Assembly: GCF_011326725.1 (NCBI RefSeq)
Contig: NZ_JAANCO010000001.1
Location: 2,331,115 to 2,395,114 of the forward strand
DNA length: 64,000 nt
Origin: Microbacterium excoecariae
GTDB taxonomy: Bacteria; Actinomycetota; Actinomycetes; Actinomycetales; Microbacteriaceae
Reading direction: 5' to 3'
The position numbers were made by a program, and so were the translations under genes. Of the stretch, positions 25,573-34,647 are shown one piece after another. Positions within the stretch are counted from its first letter, which is position 1. Every line of letters starts with the position of its first letter. The notes beneath the pieces are model-generated. The model was not told the origin of the DNA, made no database searches, and worked only from the letters and a program-made list of their open reading frames with translations.

Positions 25573-26892
25573 TCAGAATTCCTGGAGCGTCTCGCGCAGA
25601 GTGCTCGAGACGTATTCCGTGCGGGCAAGCCCCGCGCGCTGGAGCGCGGGGACCAGCCCATCGATGACCTCGTCGACGTAGCGCATGGTGAGCTGACCGC
25701 TGCCGGAGTAGAAGAGGAATCCATCGCCGCCCGTGGCCTCGGCCACCTCGCCCATGCGCTCGGCCACCGTCTCGGGGGCGCCCACGAGCTCGACGGCCTC
25801 GGTCGTGTCCTCGGCGAGCGCCTGCCGGAAGGTCTTCCCGGCGTTGACCCGCAGGAACGTGTTCGACGAGCTCTGCCCGGTCTTGTCGAGATCCGGCAGG
25901 GGCTCGTCGAGCGGATAGGTCGACCAGTCCTCGTCGCCGCCCGACATGAGCGAGAGGCGCTGGCGGATCCGCTCGTCCACCCGCGCGCGATCGGCGTCGC
26001 GGCGCCGCCGCGCGTCGGCGTCGTCGTCGCCGAGGGTCGGCGAGACGAGGAACATGATCTTCACGGAGTGCGGATCCCGCCCCTGCTCCTCGAGGCTGCG
26101 CCGCACGTCGGCGACGTAGCTCGTCATGTACTCGACGCCCTTGGGGAGCGCGACGATCGTGTCGGCGTACTTCGCCGCGAACGCGATCCCGCGCGGCGAT
26201 CCGCCAGCCTGGCAGATCGCGGGGCGGTGTTGCGGGCTCGGAATCGTGTTGAGCGGGCCGCGCGAGCGGAAGTGCTCGCCCACGTGGTCGATCGTGTGGA
26301 CCTTCGCCGACTCGATGTAGCGGTCCGCCTCCCGGTCGGCGATGACGGCGTCGGCCTCCCACGAATCCCAGAGCTTCAGCACGACGTCGGCGAACTCGTC
26401 GGCGATGTCGTAGCGCAGGTCGTGCGCCGACGCGGAGTCCTTCAGCTCCGCGCGCTGGTCCAGCCCGAAGTTCGCGAGCGCCTGGTTGGGGCCGCCCGTG
26501 ACGATGTTCCACCCGGCCCGGCCGCCGGAGATGTGATCGAGCGTCGACATGAGGCGCGCGAGCAGGAAGGGCGAGTAGTAGGTCGTGTTCGCCGTCGCCA
26601 CGAGCCCGAGGTGGCGGGTCTCGCGGGCCATGGCCGCGACGAGCGGCATGGGGTCGTGCTTCGGCGCGCGCGACATCTGCCGCAGCTCGAGCTCGAACTC
26701 GCCGCCGTAGGCATTTGAGACGTAGCTGGAGTCCTCGAGGAGAAGGTAGTCGAGACACCCCTCCTCGAGGCGGCGAGCGACGTTGATGTGGAACTGCCCC
26801 GAGGCCCACGTGTCGGCCGCGCGGCCGGACCACGTGCGGTTCCACGACGGCGGCAGGAAGTTCGTGAACCAGCCGAGGTGCACGCGCCCCAT
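25573..26892 (-). CDS. Flavin-dependent monooxygenase LLM-A1 (NtaA/SnaA/DszA family)
   Basis: Large component of a two-component FMNH2-dependent monooxygenase, 439 residues, bacterial luciferase fold. Family features are HLGWFTNF at the N-terminus, HISGGRAGWNIVTGG, RGPLNTIPSPQHRPAICQAG and the C-terminal LQRAGLARTEYVSSTLRETL. Relatives cleave C-N bonds of nitrilotriacetate and EDTA or C-S bonds of dibenzothiophene sulfone. It shares HTIDHVGEHF and the RGPLNTIP segment with LLM-A2 at 42617. Start overlaps the LLM-B1 stop by one base. Substrate not identifiable. Confidence 0.9.
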   Translation of the reverse strand: MGRVHLGWFTNFLPPSWNRTWSGRAADTWASGQFHINVARRLEEGCLDYLLLEDSSYVSNAYGGEFELELRQMSRAPKHDPMPLVAAMARETRHLGLVATANTTYYSPFLLARLMSTLDHISGGRAGWNIVTGGPNQALANFGLDQRAELKDSASAHDLRYDIADEFADVVLKLWDSWEADAVIADREADRYIESAKVHTIDHVGEHFRSRGPLNTIPSPQHRPAICQAGGSPRGIAFAAKYADTIVALPKGVEYMTSYVADVRRSLEEQGRDPHSVKIMFLVSPTLGDDDADARRRRDADRARVDERIRQRLSLMSGGDEDWSTYPLDEPLPDLDKTGQSSSNTFLRVNAGKTFRQALAEDTTEAVELVGAPETVAERMGEVAEATGGDGFLFYSGSGQLTMRYVDEVIDGLVPALQRAGLARTEYVSSTLRETLQEF

Positions 26893-28196
26893 CAGAACGC
26901 CATCAGGTTGCCGCGCAGCGTGTCGCTGTCGTACGAGGTGCGCACGCGCCCGAGCTGCTGCAGCGCCCCCACGAGGCCGTCGGTGATCTCCGTGATGCCG
27001 CGGCGCGATCCGCCGCCGGCGATGAGGAAACCGTCGCCGCCAACCTCGTCGAACACCCGCGCCATCTCGGACGCGACCTTCTCCGGCGTTCCGACGAAGG
27101 TCGGATCCGTGTACCGGATCGACCAGTTCCCCGCGGCCTCGCGCGGGGTGCGGCCGAGCTTCAGGAACTTCTCGAGCGTCGTGCGGTGGCCGTTCGTGGT
27201 GAGCTCGGGGAACGGCTTGTCGACGTCGATCGTCGTGAAGTCGATCTCCGTGAGCGCGCCCATGTGGCCGAGCGCGACGTCCACCCCCGCCTTCGTGGGG
27301 TGCTTCATCTCCTCATACTTGCGGTCGGCGTCCGCCTGCGTCTCGCCGAGCACGGGCATGGTGATGAACATGACCTTGCACGTGTCGGGGTTGCGGCCCG
27401 CGCGCAGCATCCGGGCGCGGATGTCGTCGCGGAACTCGCGCATGTCCTCGATGCCCTGGGCCGCCGAGATGATCGTATCGGCGTGCTCCGCGGCGAACTG
27501 GCGTCCGCGGGGGGATCCGCCCGCCTGGCAGTACACGGGCTTCCCCGACGGCGGGCGCAGCAGGTTGAGCGGCCCGCGCGCGCCGTAGTACTTGCCGCGG
27601 TGGTGGATGGGGTGCACCTTCGTGTGGTCGACGTAGGTGCCGGTCTCGCGATCCATGACGAGGGCGTCCTCATCCCACGACCCCCACAGCTTCTCGACGA
27701 CCTCGACGAACTCGTCGGCGCGCTCGTAGCGCTCGTCGTGCTCGTACAGCTTGTCGAGGCCGAAGTTCTGCGCGGCGCGGTCCTCGCTCGAGGTGACGAT
27801 GTTCCAGCCGGCGCGGCCGCCGGAGAGGTGATCGATCGTCGCGATCGAGCGGGCGAGGAGGAAGGGCGGATAGAACGACGTCGACGCCGTCGAGATGATA
27901 CCGATGTTGCTCGTGGCCTTCGCGAGCACGGGGGCGATCGACAGGGGGTCGCCCTTGGGGGCGTAGAGCGAGTACTTCAGGTCGGCCTCCATCGAGCCGC
28001 CGTACCCGTCGGACACCATCGAGGAGTCCTCGAGCATCGCGAAGTCGAAGCCGGCGCGCTCCATCGAGCGCACCCAGTCAATGTGGTAATCGCCGTTCAT
28101 CCACTCGCGGGCCTCGGACTCGAGGACCCACGGGCCGTTCCAGGCGGTGGAGCGGCTGAAGTTCATGAACCAGCCGAGGTGCATCTTCTTGCTCAC
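26892..28196 (-). CDS. Flavin-dependent monooxygenase LLM-B1 (NtaA/SnaA/DszA family)
   Basis: 434-residue NtaA-type monooxygenase with MHLGWFMNFS, HLSGGRAGWNIVTSSEDRAA, PVYCQAGGSPRGRQFAAEHA and a C-terminal VRTSYDSDTLRGNLMAF. It is closest in the window to LLM-B2 at 35922: both share RAAQNFG-DKL-EHD-RY and PVYCQAGGSP. The start is a GTG at 28196 with AAGGAGA upstream. It follows the binding-protein gene across a strong hairpin. The antisense strand here has the longest open frame of the window (27186-30392), which I treat as a codon-bias shadow. Confidence 0.9.
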   Translation of the reverse strand: MSKKMHLGWFMNFSRSTAWNGPWVLESEAREWMNGDYHIDWVRSMERAGFDFAMLEDSSMVSDGYGGSMEADLKYSLYAPKGDPLSIAPVLAKATSNIGIISTASTSFYPPFLLARSIATIDHLSGGRAGWNIVTSSEDRAAQNFGLDKLYEHDERYERADEFVEVVEKLWGSWDEDALVMDRETGTYVDHTKVHPIHHRGKYYGARGPLNLLRPPSGKPVYCQAGGSPRGRQFAAEHADTIISAAQGIEDMREFRDDIRARMLRAGRNPDTCKVMFITMPVLGETQADADRKYEEMKHPTKAGVDVALGHMGALTEIDFTTIDVDKPFPELTTNGHRTTLEKFLKLGRTPREAAGNWSIRYTDPTFVGTPEKVASEMARVFDEVGGDGFLIAGGGSRRGITEITDGLVGALQQLGRVRTSYDSDTLRGNLMAF

Positions 28197-28245
28197 GCGA
28201 AAATCTCCTTGTGTGTGGTGCGCGCTTATCGGTGGGGCGTGTGGT

Positions 28246-28275
28246 GCGGGAGGGGGCGCGAGCGCCCCCTCCCGC
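28246..28275. terminator. Intra-operon hairpin after Opp binding protein 1
   Basis: A perfect inverted repeat with 14-base arms (GCGGGAGGGGGCGC) and only 2 bases between arms lies 5 bases past the binding-protein stop. It probably limits read-through into LLM-B1 or protects the upstream mRNA end, giving more binding protein than monooxygenase. Confidence 0.7.
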
Positions 28276-28280
28276 GGGCA

Positions 28281-29942
28281 TTACTCGGGCGTGACGGCGG
28301 CCCAGTCGATCGTGCTGTCGGTGCGGAACGCCGCGTCCGAGAGCGACGATGCGACGGCCCAGTTGGCCATCGGCCGGGCGATGAAGGCGATCGCCGCGTC
28401 GTCCATGAGGATCTGCTCGGCCGCGTTCCAGGCGAGGCCGCCCTCCTCGGTCGCAGGGTCGCCCGCGTCGATCGCGTCGTTCACGGCGGCGTAGTAGTCG
28501 GGGTTCTCCCACTTCGAGTAGTTCGTCGTGGCGCCCTCCCCCGTGAACAGGAGCATCTCGTAGGACGGCGCCTGCACGAGGGCCGCGTCGCGCTGCAGGA
28601 TCGCCTGGTAGTCGCCCTCGGCGCGCCCGGTCGCGAACGCCGCGGCCGGCTGCTCGTCGAGCGTCACGGTGAAGCCGGCCTCGGCCGCCGCGCTCTGGAT
28701 CTGGATCGCGGCGTCGGAGACGTCGGGCGAGCCCGAGGCGTACGTGAGCGTGAACTCGACGCCGTCGGCGAACCCGGCCTCGGCGAGGAGATCGGCGGCC
28801 ATCTCGGGGTCGTAGGTGTAGTCGACGAGGCCCTCGTCGGTGTAGCCCGGCAGCGACGGGTCGAGCATGCCGTTCGCCTCGGTGGCGCGGCCGTCGTAGA
28901 CGTTCTCCACGATCTGCTCGTACGGGATCGCGTACTGGAAGGCCTGGCGCACGAGCACGTCGTCGAACGGGGCCTTGTTCGTCACGAGCGGCGCGATGAG
29001 GAGGTTGCTCGACCACGTGCCGCTCGGCACCACGACCGCGTCGTTGCCCAGGAGGTCGGCCGAGTCGACCGAGCGCAACGCCATGGCGGCCTGCACCTCG
29101 CCATTGGCGAGCGCCTGCGCGCGCGTGGCGGGGTCGGCGATCACCTTGAACGTGATCTCGTCGATCGCCGTATCGCCGTACCAGTTCGGGTTCGCGACCA
29201 TCGTCCACTCGGTGTCGCCCGAGACGCTGTCGACCATGTACGGGCCGAAGCCGTAGTTCGAGTCCCAGTTCGTGTCCGACCACGACACGGCGTACGGGTC
29301 GTCGTCGGTCGCGTGCTCCTTCAGAAGCGTCGAGTCGAAGATGGCGCCGGTCGAGTTCGCGAGCAGCGAGAGCAGCGTGAAGCCGTATCCGGCGTTCTCG
29401 ACCGTGAAGGACACGGTGTGGTCGTCAATCTTCGTGATCTGGGTGGCGGGATCCGTGAGGATCGGGCGGTTCACGAACTGCACGGAGCTCGTGGGCGTGG
29501 CGAACTTGCGCTCGTACGTCCACACCACGTCGTCGGCCGTGAGCGGGTTACCCGCCGCGCTGACCGCGTCCTCCCGCAGGTGGAAGGTGTAGGTCAGCCC
29601 GTCCTCGCTCACGTCGTACGACTCGGCCAAGTCGCCCTCGAAGCTCGTGACGTCCTGCAGGCCGGTCACCCCGTCGTCGCTCTCGATGTAGGGGTTCTTC
29701 ACGAGGAAGCCCTGCGACAGCGTGAGGTAGTCGTACTTTCCGGGGGTGATGACGCCCGAGTCGTGGGCCCACGACACGGGGACACCGACGGCGGCGACGA
29801 CGATCCCGTCGGCGTCGGCCGAGGCGGACGGATCCGCCGAGGTGCCGCCAGCGCAGGCGCTCAGCGCGAGCGCGGCGGTCGCGGCGATCCCGGCCAGGAT
29901 GGCGCGTCGGGGTCGGCGTGCGAGATGACGAAACGGTGGCAT
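28281..29942 (-). CDS. Opp/Dpp-type ABC substrate-binding lipoprotein 1
   Basis: Cluster-C (family 5) binding protein of 553 residues. Lipobox ALSAC with Cys30 follows a basic N-terminus. The SBP_bac_5 signature region reads LAESYDVSEDGLTYTFHLRE, then GNPLTADDVVWTYERKF. The ATG at 29942 has AAGGGATG about 10 bases upstream. Length and many blocks match binding protein 2 at 37299 (also 553 residues). Opp-type importers carry peptides but also opines, nickel chelates and EDTA (the EppABCD system), which fits the adjacent NtaA-like enzymes. Confidence 0.92.
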   Translation of the reverse strand: MPPFRHLARRPRRAILAGIAATAALALSACAGGTSADPSASADADGIVVAAVGVPVSWAHDSGVITPGKYDYLTLSQGFLVKNPYIESDDGVTGLQDVTSFEGDLAESYDVSEDGLTYTFHLREDAVSAAGNPLTADDVVWTYERKFATPTSSVQFVNRPILTDPATQITKIDDHTVSFTVENAGYGFTLLSLLANSTGAIFDSTLLKEHATDDDPYAVSWSDTNWDSNYGFGPYMVDSVSGDTEWTMVANPNWYGDTAIDEITFKVIADPATRAQALANGEVQAAMALRSVDSADLLGNDAVVVPSGTWSSNLLIAPLVTNKAPFDDVLVRQAFQYAIPYEQIVENVYDGRATEANGMLDPSLPGYTDEGLVDYTYDPEMAADLLAEAGFADGVEFTLTYASGSPDVSDAAIQIQSAAAEAGFTVTLDEQPAAAFATGRAEGDYQAILQRDAALVQAPSYEMLLFTGEGATTNYSKWENPDYYAAVNDAIDAGDPATEEGGLAWNAAEQILMDDAAIAFIARPMANWAVASSLSDAAFRTDSTIDWAAVTPE

Positions 29943-30020
29943 GGCAAAGCATCCCTTCATGGGCAGTGCAGGAAATGGGTGGTGCTCAGGAGGGTGGTGC
30001 GGGGTGGTGCAGTCTGGGGG

Positions 30021-30884
30021 CTAGCGCCGGATCCGGGCGAGGACGACGGCGCCGGCGGCCGCGGCGCTCACGATGGCCGCGCCGAGCATGGCGGCGGGGA
30101 ACACCGACGACCACCAGCGCCCGGAGATCAAATCGGACGTGCCGCGCGAGACCATCGCGCCCCACTCCGGGGTGGGCGGCGCGATGCCGACGCCGAGGAA
30201 CCCGAGCGCCGCGGCCACGGCGATCGAGAGGCCGAAGATCACCGACATGTTCTCGATCGCCGGGGCCGCGGCGTTGAGGAGGACGTGACGGAGGCTGAGG
30301 CGCGTCTCGGTCATGCCGTGGATCCGCGCGGCGTCGAGATAGGCCTCGCGGCGCACGCGGAGCGTCTCGGCCCGGGTGAGCCGCGCGGGTGAGGGCGCGA
30401 GGATGATCGCGAGGACGACGATCATCGTCAGGGGCGTCGCGCCGAACAGCGCGACGGCGACCATGGCGATGACGATGAGCGGGACCGCGTCGGCGAGGTC
30501 GAGGACGCGGGAGGTGCCGCGGGCGACGAGCCCGACGACGCCGCGCCGCGACTCGCCCATGCCGGAGAACATCCCGAGGAGGATGCCGCCGGTCGTCGCG
30601 ATGACCGTGGTCGCGAGCCCGATGAACAGGTCGACCTGGGCGGCCGCGATCGTGCGGGAGAAGACATCCATTCCCGCGCTGTCCGTGCCGAACCAGTAGG
30701 TCGCGTCGGGCGCGCTCGACGGCGGTCCGACGACGGCCTCGGGGTCGAAGGGCACGACGAACGGGCCCACGATCGCCAGCAGCGCGAGGAGGATTCCGGG
30801 CAGCAGCGCGAGCCACGTGAGCGCCTCGCGGGGGGCACGGATCCGTAGAGTGCGGCTGGCGGGGGCGACGGCGGATGCGGTCAT
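30021..30884 (-). CDS. Opp/Dpp-type ABC permease (DppC-like) 1
   Basis: 287-residue permease with a short cytoplasmic N-terminus, a first helix, and the DppC hallmark WFGTDSAGMDVFSRT. The EAA loop is near AYLDAARIHGMTETRLSLRHVL; LGFLGVGIAPPTPEWGAMVS is the conserved C-terminal motif. ATG overlaps the DppB-like stop by 4 bases (ATGA). It ends 78 bases before the binding-protein gene. Confidence 0.92.
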   Translation of the reverse strand: MTASAVAPASRTLRIRAPREALTWLALLPGILLALLAIVGPFVVPFDPEAVVGPPSSAPDATYWFGTDSAGMDVFSRTIAAAQVDLFIGLATTVIATTGGILLGMFSGMGESRRGVVGLVARGTSRVLDLADAVPLIVIAMVAVALFGATPLTMIVVLAIILAPSPARLTRAETLRVRREAYLDAARIHGMTETRLSLRHVLLNAAAPAIENMSVIFGLSIAVAAALGFLGVGIAPPTPEWGAMVSRGTSDLISGRWWSSVFPAAMLGAAIVSAAAAGAVVLARIRR

Positions 30885-31921
30885 GCGGCGGCCTCCAGAC
30901 CGGGGCGGCGACGGGGGTCGAGGAGCATGTTGACGACGTCCACGAGGAGGTAGACGAGAAGCGAGATCCCGGCCGTGAGGAGGAGGAATCCCTGTAGGAC
31001 GGGGATGTCGCTGGAGTTGATCGAGGCGACGGCGTACTGCCCGATCCCGCCGAGGCTGAAGAGCTGATCGAGGACGACGGATCCGCCGAGCAGGCCGCCG
31101 AACAGCATGCCGCACACGACGATCGCGCTCGGGGCCGCGCGGCGGAAGACGCTCGCGAGCACGACGCGGGGGCGGGATCCCGTCGCGATCCGGAAGCGGG
31201 TCGGGGCCGCGTCGAGCGCCTCGTCGAGCGAGATGATGAGGATCTTCATGATGAGCGGCGAGTACCCGAGCGCGAGGACGAGGACGGGCAGCGCCAGGTG
31301 GGCGAGGATCGACCCGGCCGTCTGCACGTCGCCGACGAGCAGCGCGTCGATCAGTGACATCCCCGTGATCGCGGGCGGGAGGGTCTCGGTCGCGCCGACG
31401 AGCCCGATGGGCGCGGGCGCCCAGCGCAGGAGGACGTAGAAGAGGAAGATCGACAGGACGCCGAGGACGAAGTCGGGGATCGCCCCGGCGGCGCGGGCGT
31501 AGGCCCGGATCGCGCGGCCGGCCGCCGATCGCGGGAACACCGCCGCGACGTAGCTCCCGGCGAAGCCGACGGCGATCGTCACGATCATGCCGATAAGCGT
31601 GAGCTGCAGCGTGATGGGGAAGCGCACCATGAGCTCGTCGAAGACGGGACGCCCGGAGGAGATCGAGGTGCCGAAGTCGAGGACGACGACGTTGCCGAGG
31701 TAGCGCAGGAACTGCTCCCACAGGGATCCGTCGAGCCCGAGGAGCTGCTCGACGCGGGCGTAGTCCTCCGCCGTGGGGTTGCCGTCCTTGAGGAAGTTCT
31801 GGACGGGATCCCCCGGCACCATGCGCACGAGGAAGAACGCGACGACGCTGAAGACGAGCAGGTGCAGGGGGAGGACGAGCAGGCGGGTGATCCACCAGCG
31901 GTTGCGGGCGAGGGCGCTCAT
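30881..31921 (-). CDS. Opp/Dpp-type ABC permease (DppB-like) 1
   Basis: 346-residue permease with six predicted helices. Typical are FFLVRMVPGDPVQNFL near the N-terminus, LDFGTSISSGRPV, and the C-terminal GGSVVLDQLFSLGGIGQYAV. It overlaps the ATPase gene before it and the DppC-like gene after it by 4 bases each. It is the paralogue of 39963-41012. Confidence 0.92.
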   Translation of the reverse strand: MSALARNRWWITRLLVLPLHLLVFSVVAFFLVRMVPGDPVQNFLKDGNPTAEDYARVEQLLGLDGSLWEQFLRYLGNVVVLDFGTSISSGRPVFDELMVRFPITLQLTLIGMIVTIAVGFAGSYVAAVFPRSAAGRAIRAYARAAGAIPDFVLGVLSIFLFYVLLRWAPAPIGLVGATETLPPAITGMSLIDALLVGDVQTAGSILAHLALPVLVLALGYSPLIMKILIISLDEALDAAPTRFRIATGSRPRVVLASVFRRAAPSAIVVCGMLFGGLLGGSVVLDQLFSLGGIGQYAVASINSSDIPVLQGFLLLTAGISLLVYLLVDVVNMLLDPRRRPGLEAAA

Positions 31922-32703
31922 GCCGTGCCGCCCGCGAGCGCGTAGGCCGAGAGGAGGCCCTGGGTGTACGGGTCCTCGGCGTGCTCCACGACGCGGTGCG
32001 TGGTGCCGCGCTCGAGGATCCGCCCGCCGCGCATGACGACCATGTCGCTGCTGATGAACGCCGTCGCGGGCAGCCCGTGCGAGACGAAGACGAGGGCGGC
32101 CTGGCGGCCGAGGACGTACTCCTTCAGGAGGTTGAGGATCACGCCCTGCACGCTGACGTCGAGCGCCGAGACCACCTCGTCGCAGACGACGACCTGCGGC
32201 TCGACGATCAGGGCGCGGGCGATCGCGAACCGCTGGCGCTGGCCGCCGGAGACGTGGCCGGGGCGCCGGTCGGCCATGTCGGGGGCGAGCCCGAGCGAGG
32301 CGACCATCTCGTCCACGCGCTCGTCGGCCTCGCGGGTCGTGAGCCCGAGGAGCGTGAGCGCGGGCATCCGGACCGAGTCGCGCAACGTCCGGCGCGGGTC
32401 GAAGGACGACGTCGTGTCCTGCGGGATGTACTGCACGGCCCGCCGGAACTCCAGGAGGTCGCGGCGGTCGGACAGCCAGGAGCGCACGGGGCGCCCGTCG
32501 AAGCTGACGTCACCCGTGTCGGGGGTGTCGAGGCCGACGAGCATGCGCGAGAGCGTCGACTTGCCGGATCCGGACTCCCCCACGATGCCGATGCGCGCGC
32601 CGGGCGTGACGTCGAGGTCGACGCCGTCGAGCGCGAGGTGCGCGCGGCGGCGCGTGCCGAAGGAGCGGCGCGCGTTCGTGACGGTCAGGTGCTCGAAGCC
32701 CAC
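31918..32703 (-). CDS. Opp/Dpp-type ABC ATPase (DppF-like) 1
   Basis: 261-residue ATPase: Walker A GESGSGKST, VQYIPQDTTSSFDPRRTL, signature VSGGQRQRFAIARAL, Walker B VVVCDEVVSALDVSVQ, and the C-terminal AEDPYTQGLLSAY motif. It lies one base after the DppD-like gene, with which it forms the heterodimeric motor. Confidence 0.92.
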   Translation of the reverse strand: MGFEHLTVTNARRSFGTRRRAHLALDGVDLDVTPGARIGIVGESGSGKSTLSRMLVGLDTPDTGDVSFDGRPVRSWLSDRRDLLEFRRAVQYIPQDTTSSFDPRRTLRDSVRMPALTLLGLTTREADERVDEMVASLGLAPDMADRRPGHVSGGQRQRFAIARALIVEPQVVVCDEVVSALDVSVQGVILNLLKEYVLGRQAALVFVSHGLPATAFISSDMVVMRGGRILERGTTHRVVEHAEDPYTQGLLSAYALAGGTA

Positions 32704-32704
32704 G

Positions 32705-33580
32705 TCACGCCACCTTCGCGTGAACGGGCTCGGCGACCGGGCGCGGCCCGTCGATCGTGGGCAGCCAGTCGGCGTCGTAGTTGCCGAGCGTCGGGACGCA
32801 GTCGGCGAGGGCGCGGGTATACGGGTGCTGCGCGAGCGGGAGGTTCCGCGCCGCGATCGTCTCGACGACCTCGCCGCGATACATCACGACGAGGCGGTCG
32901 GCGAACGCCTCGCACAGGCGGATGTCGTGGCTCACGATGAGGAGCGCGGCGCCCGCGGTCTCGGTCAGCTCGACCATGAGGCGCATCATCTCGACGGAGA
33001 GGGTCGCATCGAGCGCCGAGGTCGGCTCGTCGGCGATGAGGAGCTTCGGGCGGCTGCACAGAGCGATCGCGAGCATGACGCGCTGGCGCATGCCGCCGGA
33101 GAGCTCGTAGGGCCGCGCCCGCAGAACCCGCTCCGCGTCGGGGATTCCCACGCGCTCGAGCCACCCGGCGGCGCGCGCCCGACGCTCGCGGCGCGGCACC
33201 TCCGGATCCGCGGCGAGCGCGTCGCACAACTGGCTTCCGACGGTCCACACCGCGTCGAGCGAGGTCATCGCGTCCTGGAACATCATCGACATCTCGGGGA
33301 TCCGGCGCGGCATCCGCGTGCGGCGCCGGCGGGTGAGGTCCGCGTCGTCGAAGCGGAGGACGGAGGCGTCCACGGACGATCCGGGATCCGTCACGAACCC
33401 GGCGATCGCAGAGCACGAGGTGCTCTTTCCGGATCCGGACTCCCCGACGACCGCGACGCGCTCGCCCGGGGCGAGGTCGAGGTCGAAGCGATTCACGGCG
33501 GTGACGTCGCCGTCGTGGAAGGTGACGCGCAGATCGCGCACGCTGAGCAGCGGAGCGGGTGTTGCCGGATGGATCGTCAC
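32705..33580 (-). CDS. Opp/Dpp-type ABC ATPase (DppD-like) 1
   Basis: 291-residue ATPase with Walker A GESGSGKST, MMFQDAMTSLDAVWTVGSQL, signature LSGGMRQRVMLAIAL, Walker B LLIADEPTSALD, and HPYTRALADCVPTLGNYDADWLP shortened at the end. It is the first gene of module I, whose order is D-F-B-C-binding protein-LLM-B1-LLM-A1-GntR-MFS. A candidate GlnR-like box lies 110 bases upstream. Confidence 0.92.
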   Translation of the reverse strand: MTIHPATPAPLLSVRDLRVTFHDGDVTAVNRFDLDLAPGERVAVVGESGSGKSTSCSAIAGFVTDPGSSVDASVLRFDDADLTRRRRTRMPRRIPEMSMMFQDAMTSLDAVWTVGSQLCDALAADPEVPRRERRARAAGWLERVGIPDAERVLRARPYELSGGMRQRVMLAIALCSRPKLLIADEPTSALDATLSVEMMRLMVELTETAGAALLIVSHDIRLCEAFADRLVVMYRGEVVETIAARNLPLAQHPYTRALADCVPTLGNYDADWLPTIDGPRPVAEPVHAKVA

Positions 33581-33689
33581 ACGGGGTCCTCTCGCAGGAA
33601 TGGTGAGCCCGACGGGCCGGTCAAAGATTCGTGATGGAGAGCGGTGGGTTAAATCTCACGGGGCATTGTTTCGGCGGGGGCGGACGACC

Positions 33690-33705
33690 GTAAATCCGCC
33701 GTTAC
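33690..33705 (-). promoter_or_regulatory. Candidate GlnR-like box upstream of module I
   Basis: On the minus strand this reads GTAAC-GGCGGA-TTTAC, 110-125 bases before the DppD-like ATG. With its flanks, 33689-33708 shares 16 of 20 bases with the upstream site of flavin reductase 1 at 23164-23183. The rest of 33581-33741 shows no gene. Confidence 0.4.
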
Positions 33706-33741
33706 GCCAGCGCGGGTGTCGCGGGGCCGCCGCCCGGCCGG

Positions 33742-33775
33742 GCCCGCGGGCCGCGAATTCGCGCGGGCCGCGGGC
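33742..33775. terminator. Hairpin after aldo/keto reductase
   Basis: A 14-bp stem with one mismatch (GCCCGCGGGCCGCG against CGCGGGCCGCGGGC) and the loop AATTCG, about 40 bases beyond the aldo/keto reductase stop on the minus strand. It separates that unit from the promoter of module I. Confidence 0.65.
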
Positions 33776-33816
33776 GGGGCGGGTATGTTTCGCACCGTGT
33801 AACACGGCGCGAAAAC

Positions 33817-34647
33817 CTACGCGAACGTGAACTCGTCGACGACGTCGGGGTCGGCGGTGAGGCGGCGGCCCGTCTCGAGCGCGTCGAGGCGCGCCACCTG
33901 GTCGGGCGTGAGCGCGACCTCGAGCGAGGCGAGGTTCGCCTCGATGCGCGCGCGGTTCCCCGAGCGCGGGATGGCGGAAACGCCGTGGGCGCGGTGCCAG
34001 GCGAGGATCACCTGCGCGGGGCTGGCCCCGGCCTCCTCCGCGACGGCAGCGACGACCGGGTCCTCGGCGGGGCGCACGCGTCCGTCGGTCGGCCCGCCGA
34101 GCGGCGAGTACGCCTGCGTCGCGATGCCCCGCGCGCGGTGCGCCGCGAGGGCATCCGCCTGCGAGAAATACGGGTGGCGCTCGATCTGGTTGAGGTCCGG
34201 ACGGCGCCCGCCCGCGGCGACAAGCCGGTCGAGGTGCGCGGGGGTGAAGTTGGAGACCCCCGCGGATCCGACAACGCCCTCCTCCGCGAGCGCGGTGAGG
34301 GCGTCCCAGGCGCGGAGGGTCCGATCGAACAGGCGGGGCGACGGCCAGTGCAGCAGCACGGTGTCGATCCGATCGCGCCCGAGGAGGCGGCGGCTGACGT
34401 CGACGGCGCGGGGCACGTCGTCGTAGTCGGCCATCCAGACCTTCGTCGTGACCTGGACCGTATCCGCCGCCGCCCCGGCCCGGCGGAGCGCGGATCCGAC
34501 CTCGTCCTCGTTGCCGTACGCGGAGGCGGTGTCGATGAGCGGGTAGCCGGTGTCGATCGCGTGGCGGATCACCAGGGCGGCGTCGCCGCCCGTGATCTGC
34601 CACACGCCGAAGCCGATCGGCGGGAGATCGACCGGGGCGAGGGTCAT
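33817..34647 (-). CDS. Aldo/keto reductase
   Basis: NADPH-dependent carbonyl reductase, 276 residues, TIM barrel. Catalytic tetrad residues are visible as Asp and Tyr in LIDTASAYGNE, Lys in VTTKVWM and His in VLLHWPSP; the cofactor segment ends in IPRSGNRARIEANL. Its ATG at 34647 overlaps the flavin reductase stop (ATGA). It could reduce an aldehyde such as glyoxylate released by oxidative N-dealkylation; this role is inferred only from neighbours. Confidence 0.92.
   Translation of the reverse strand: MTLAPVDLPPIGFGVWQITGGDAALVIRHAIDTGYPLIDTASAYGNEDEVGSALRRAGAAADTVQVTTKVWMADYDDVPRAVDVSRRLLGRDRIDTVLLHWPSPRLFDRTLRAWDALTALAEEGVVGSAGVSNFTPAHLDRLVAAGGRRPDLNQIERHPYFSQADALAAHRARGIATQAYSPLGGPTDGRVRPAEDPVVAAVAEEAGASPAQVILAWHRAHGVSAIPRSGNRARIEANLASLEVALTPDQVARLDALETGRRLTADPDVVDEFTFA

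Noticed and set aside
27186..30392. 1068-codon open frame on the plus strand, the longest in the window
   Set aside because: It is antisense to LLM-B1 and the binding-protein gene, both of which have clear family motifs. The product is Arg/Val/Gly/His-rich with no domain, typical of the mirrored codon bias in 70% G+C DNA.
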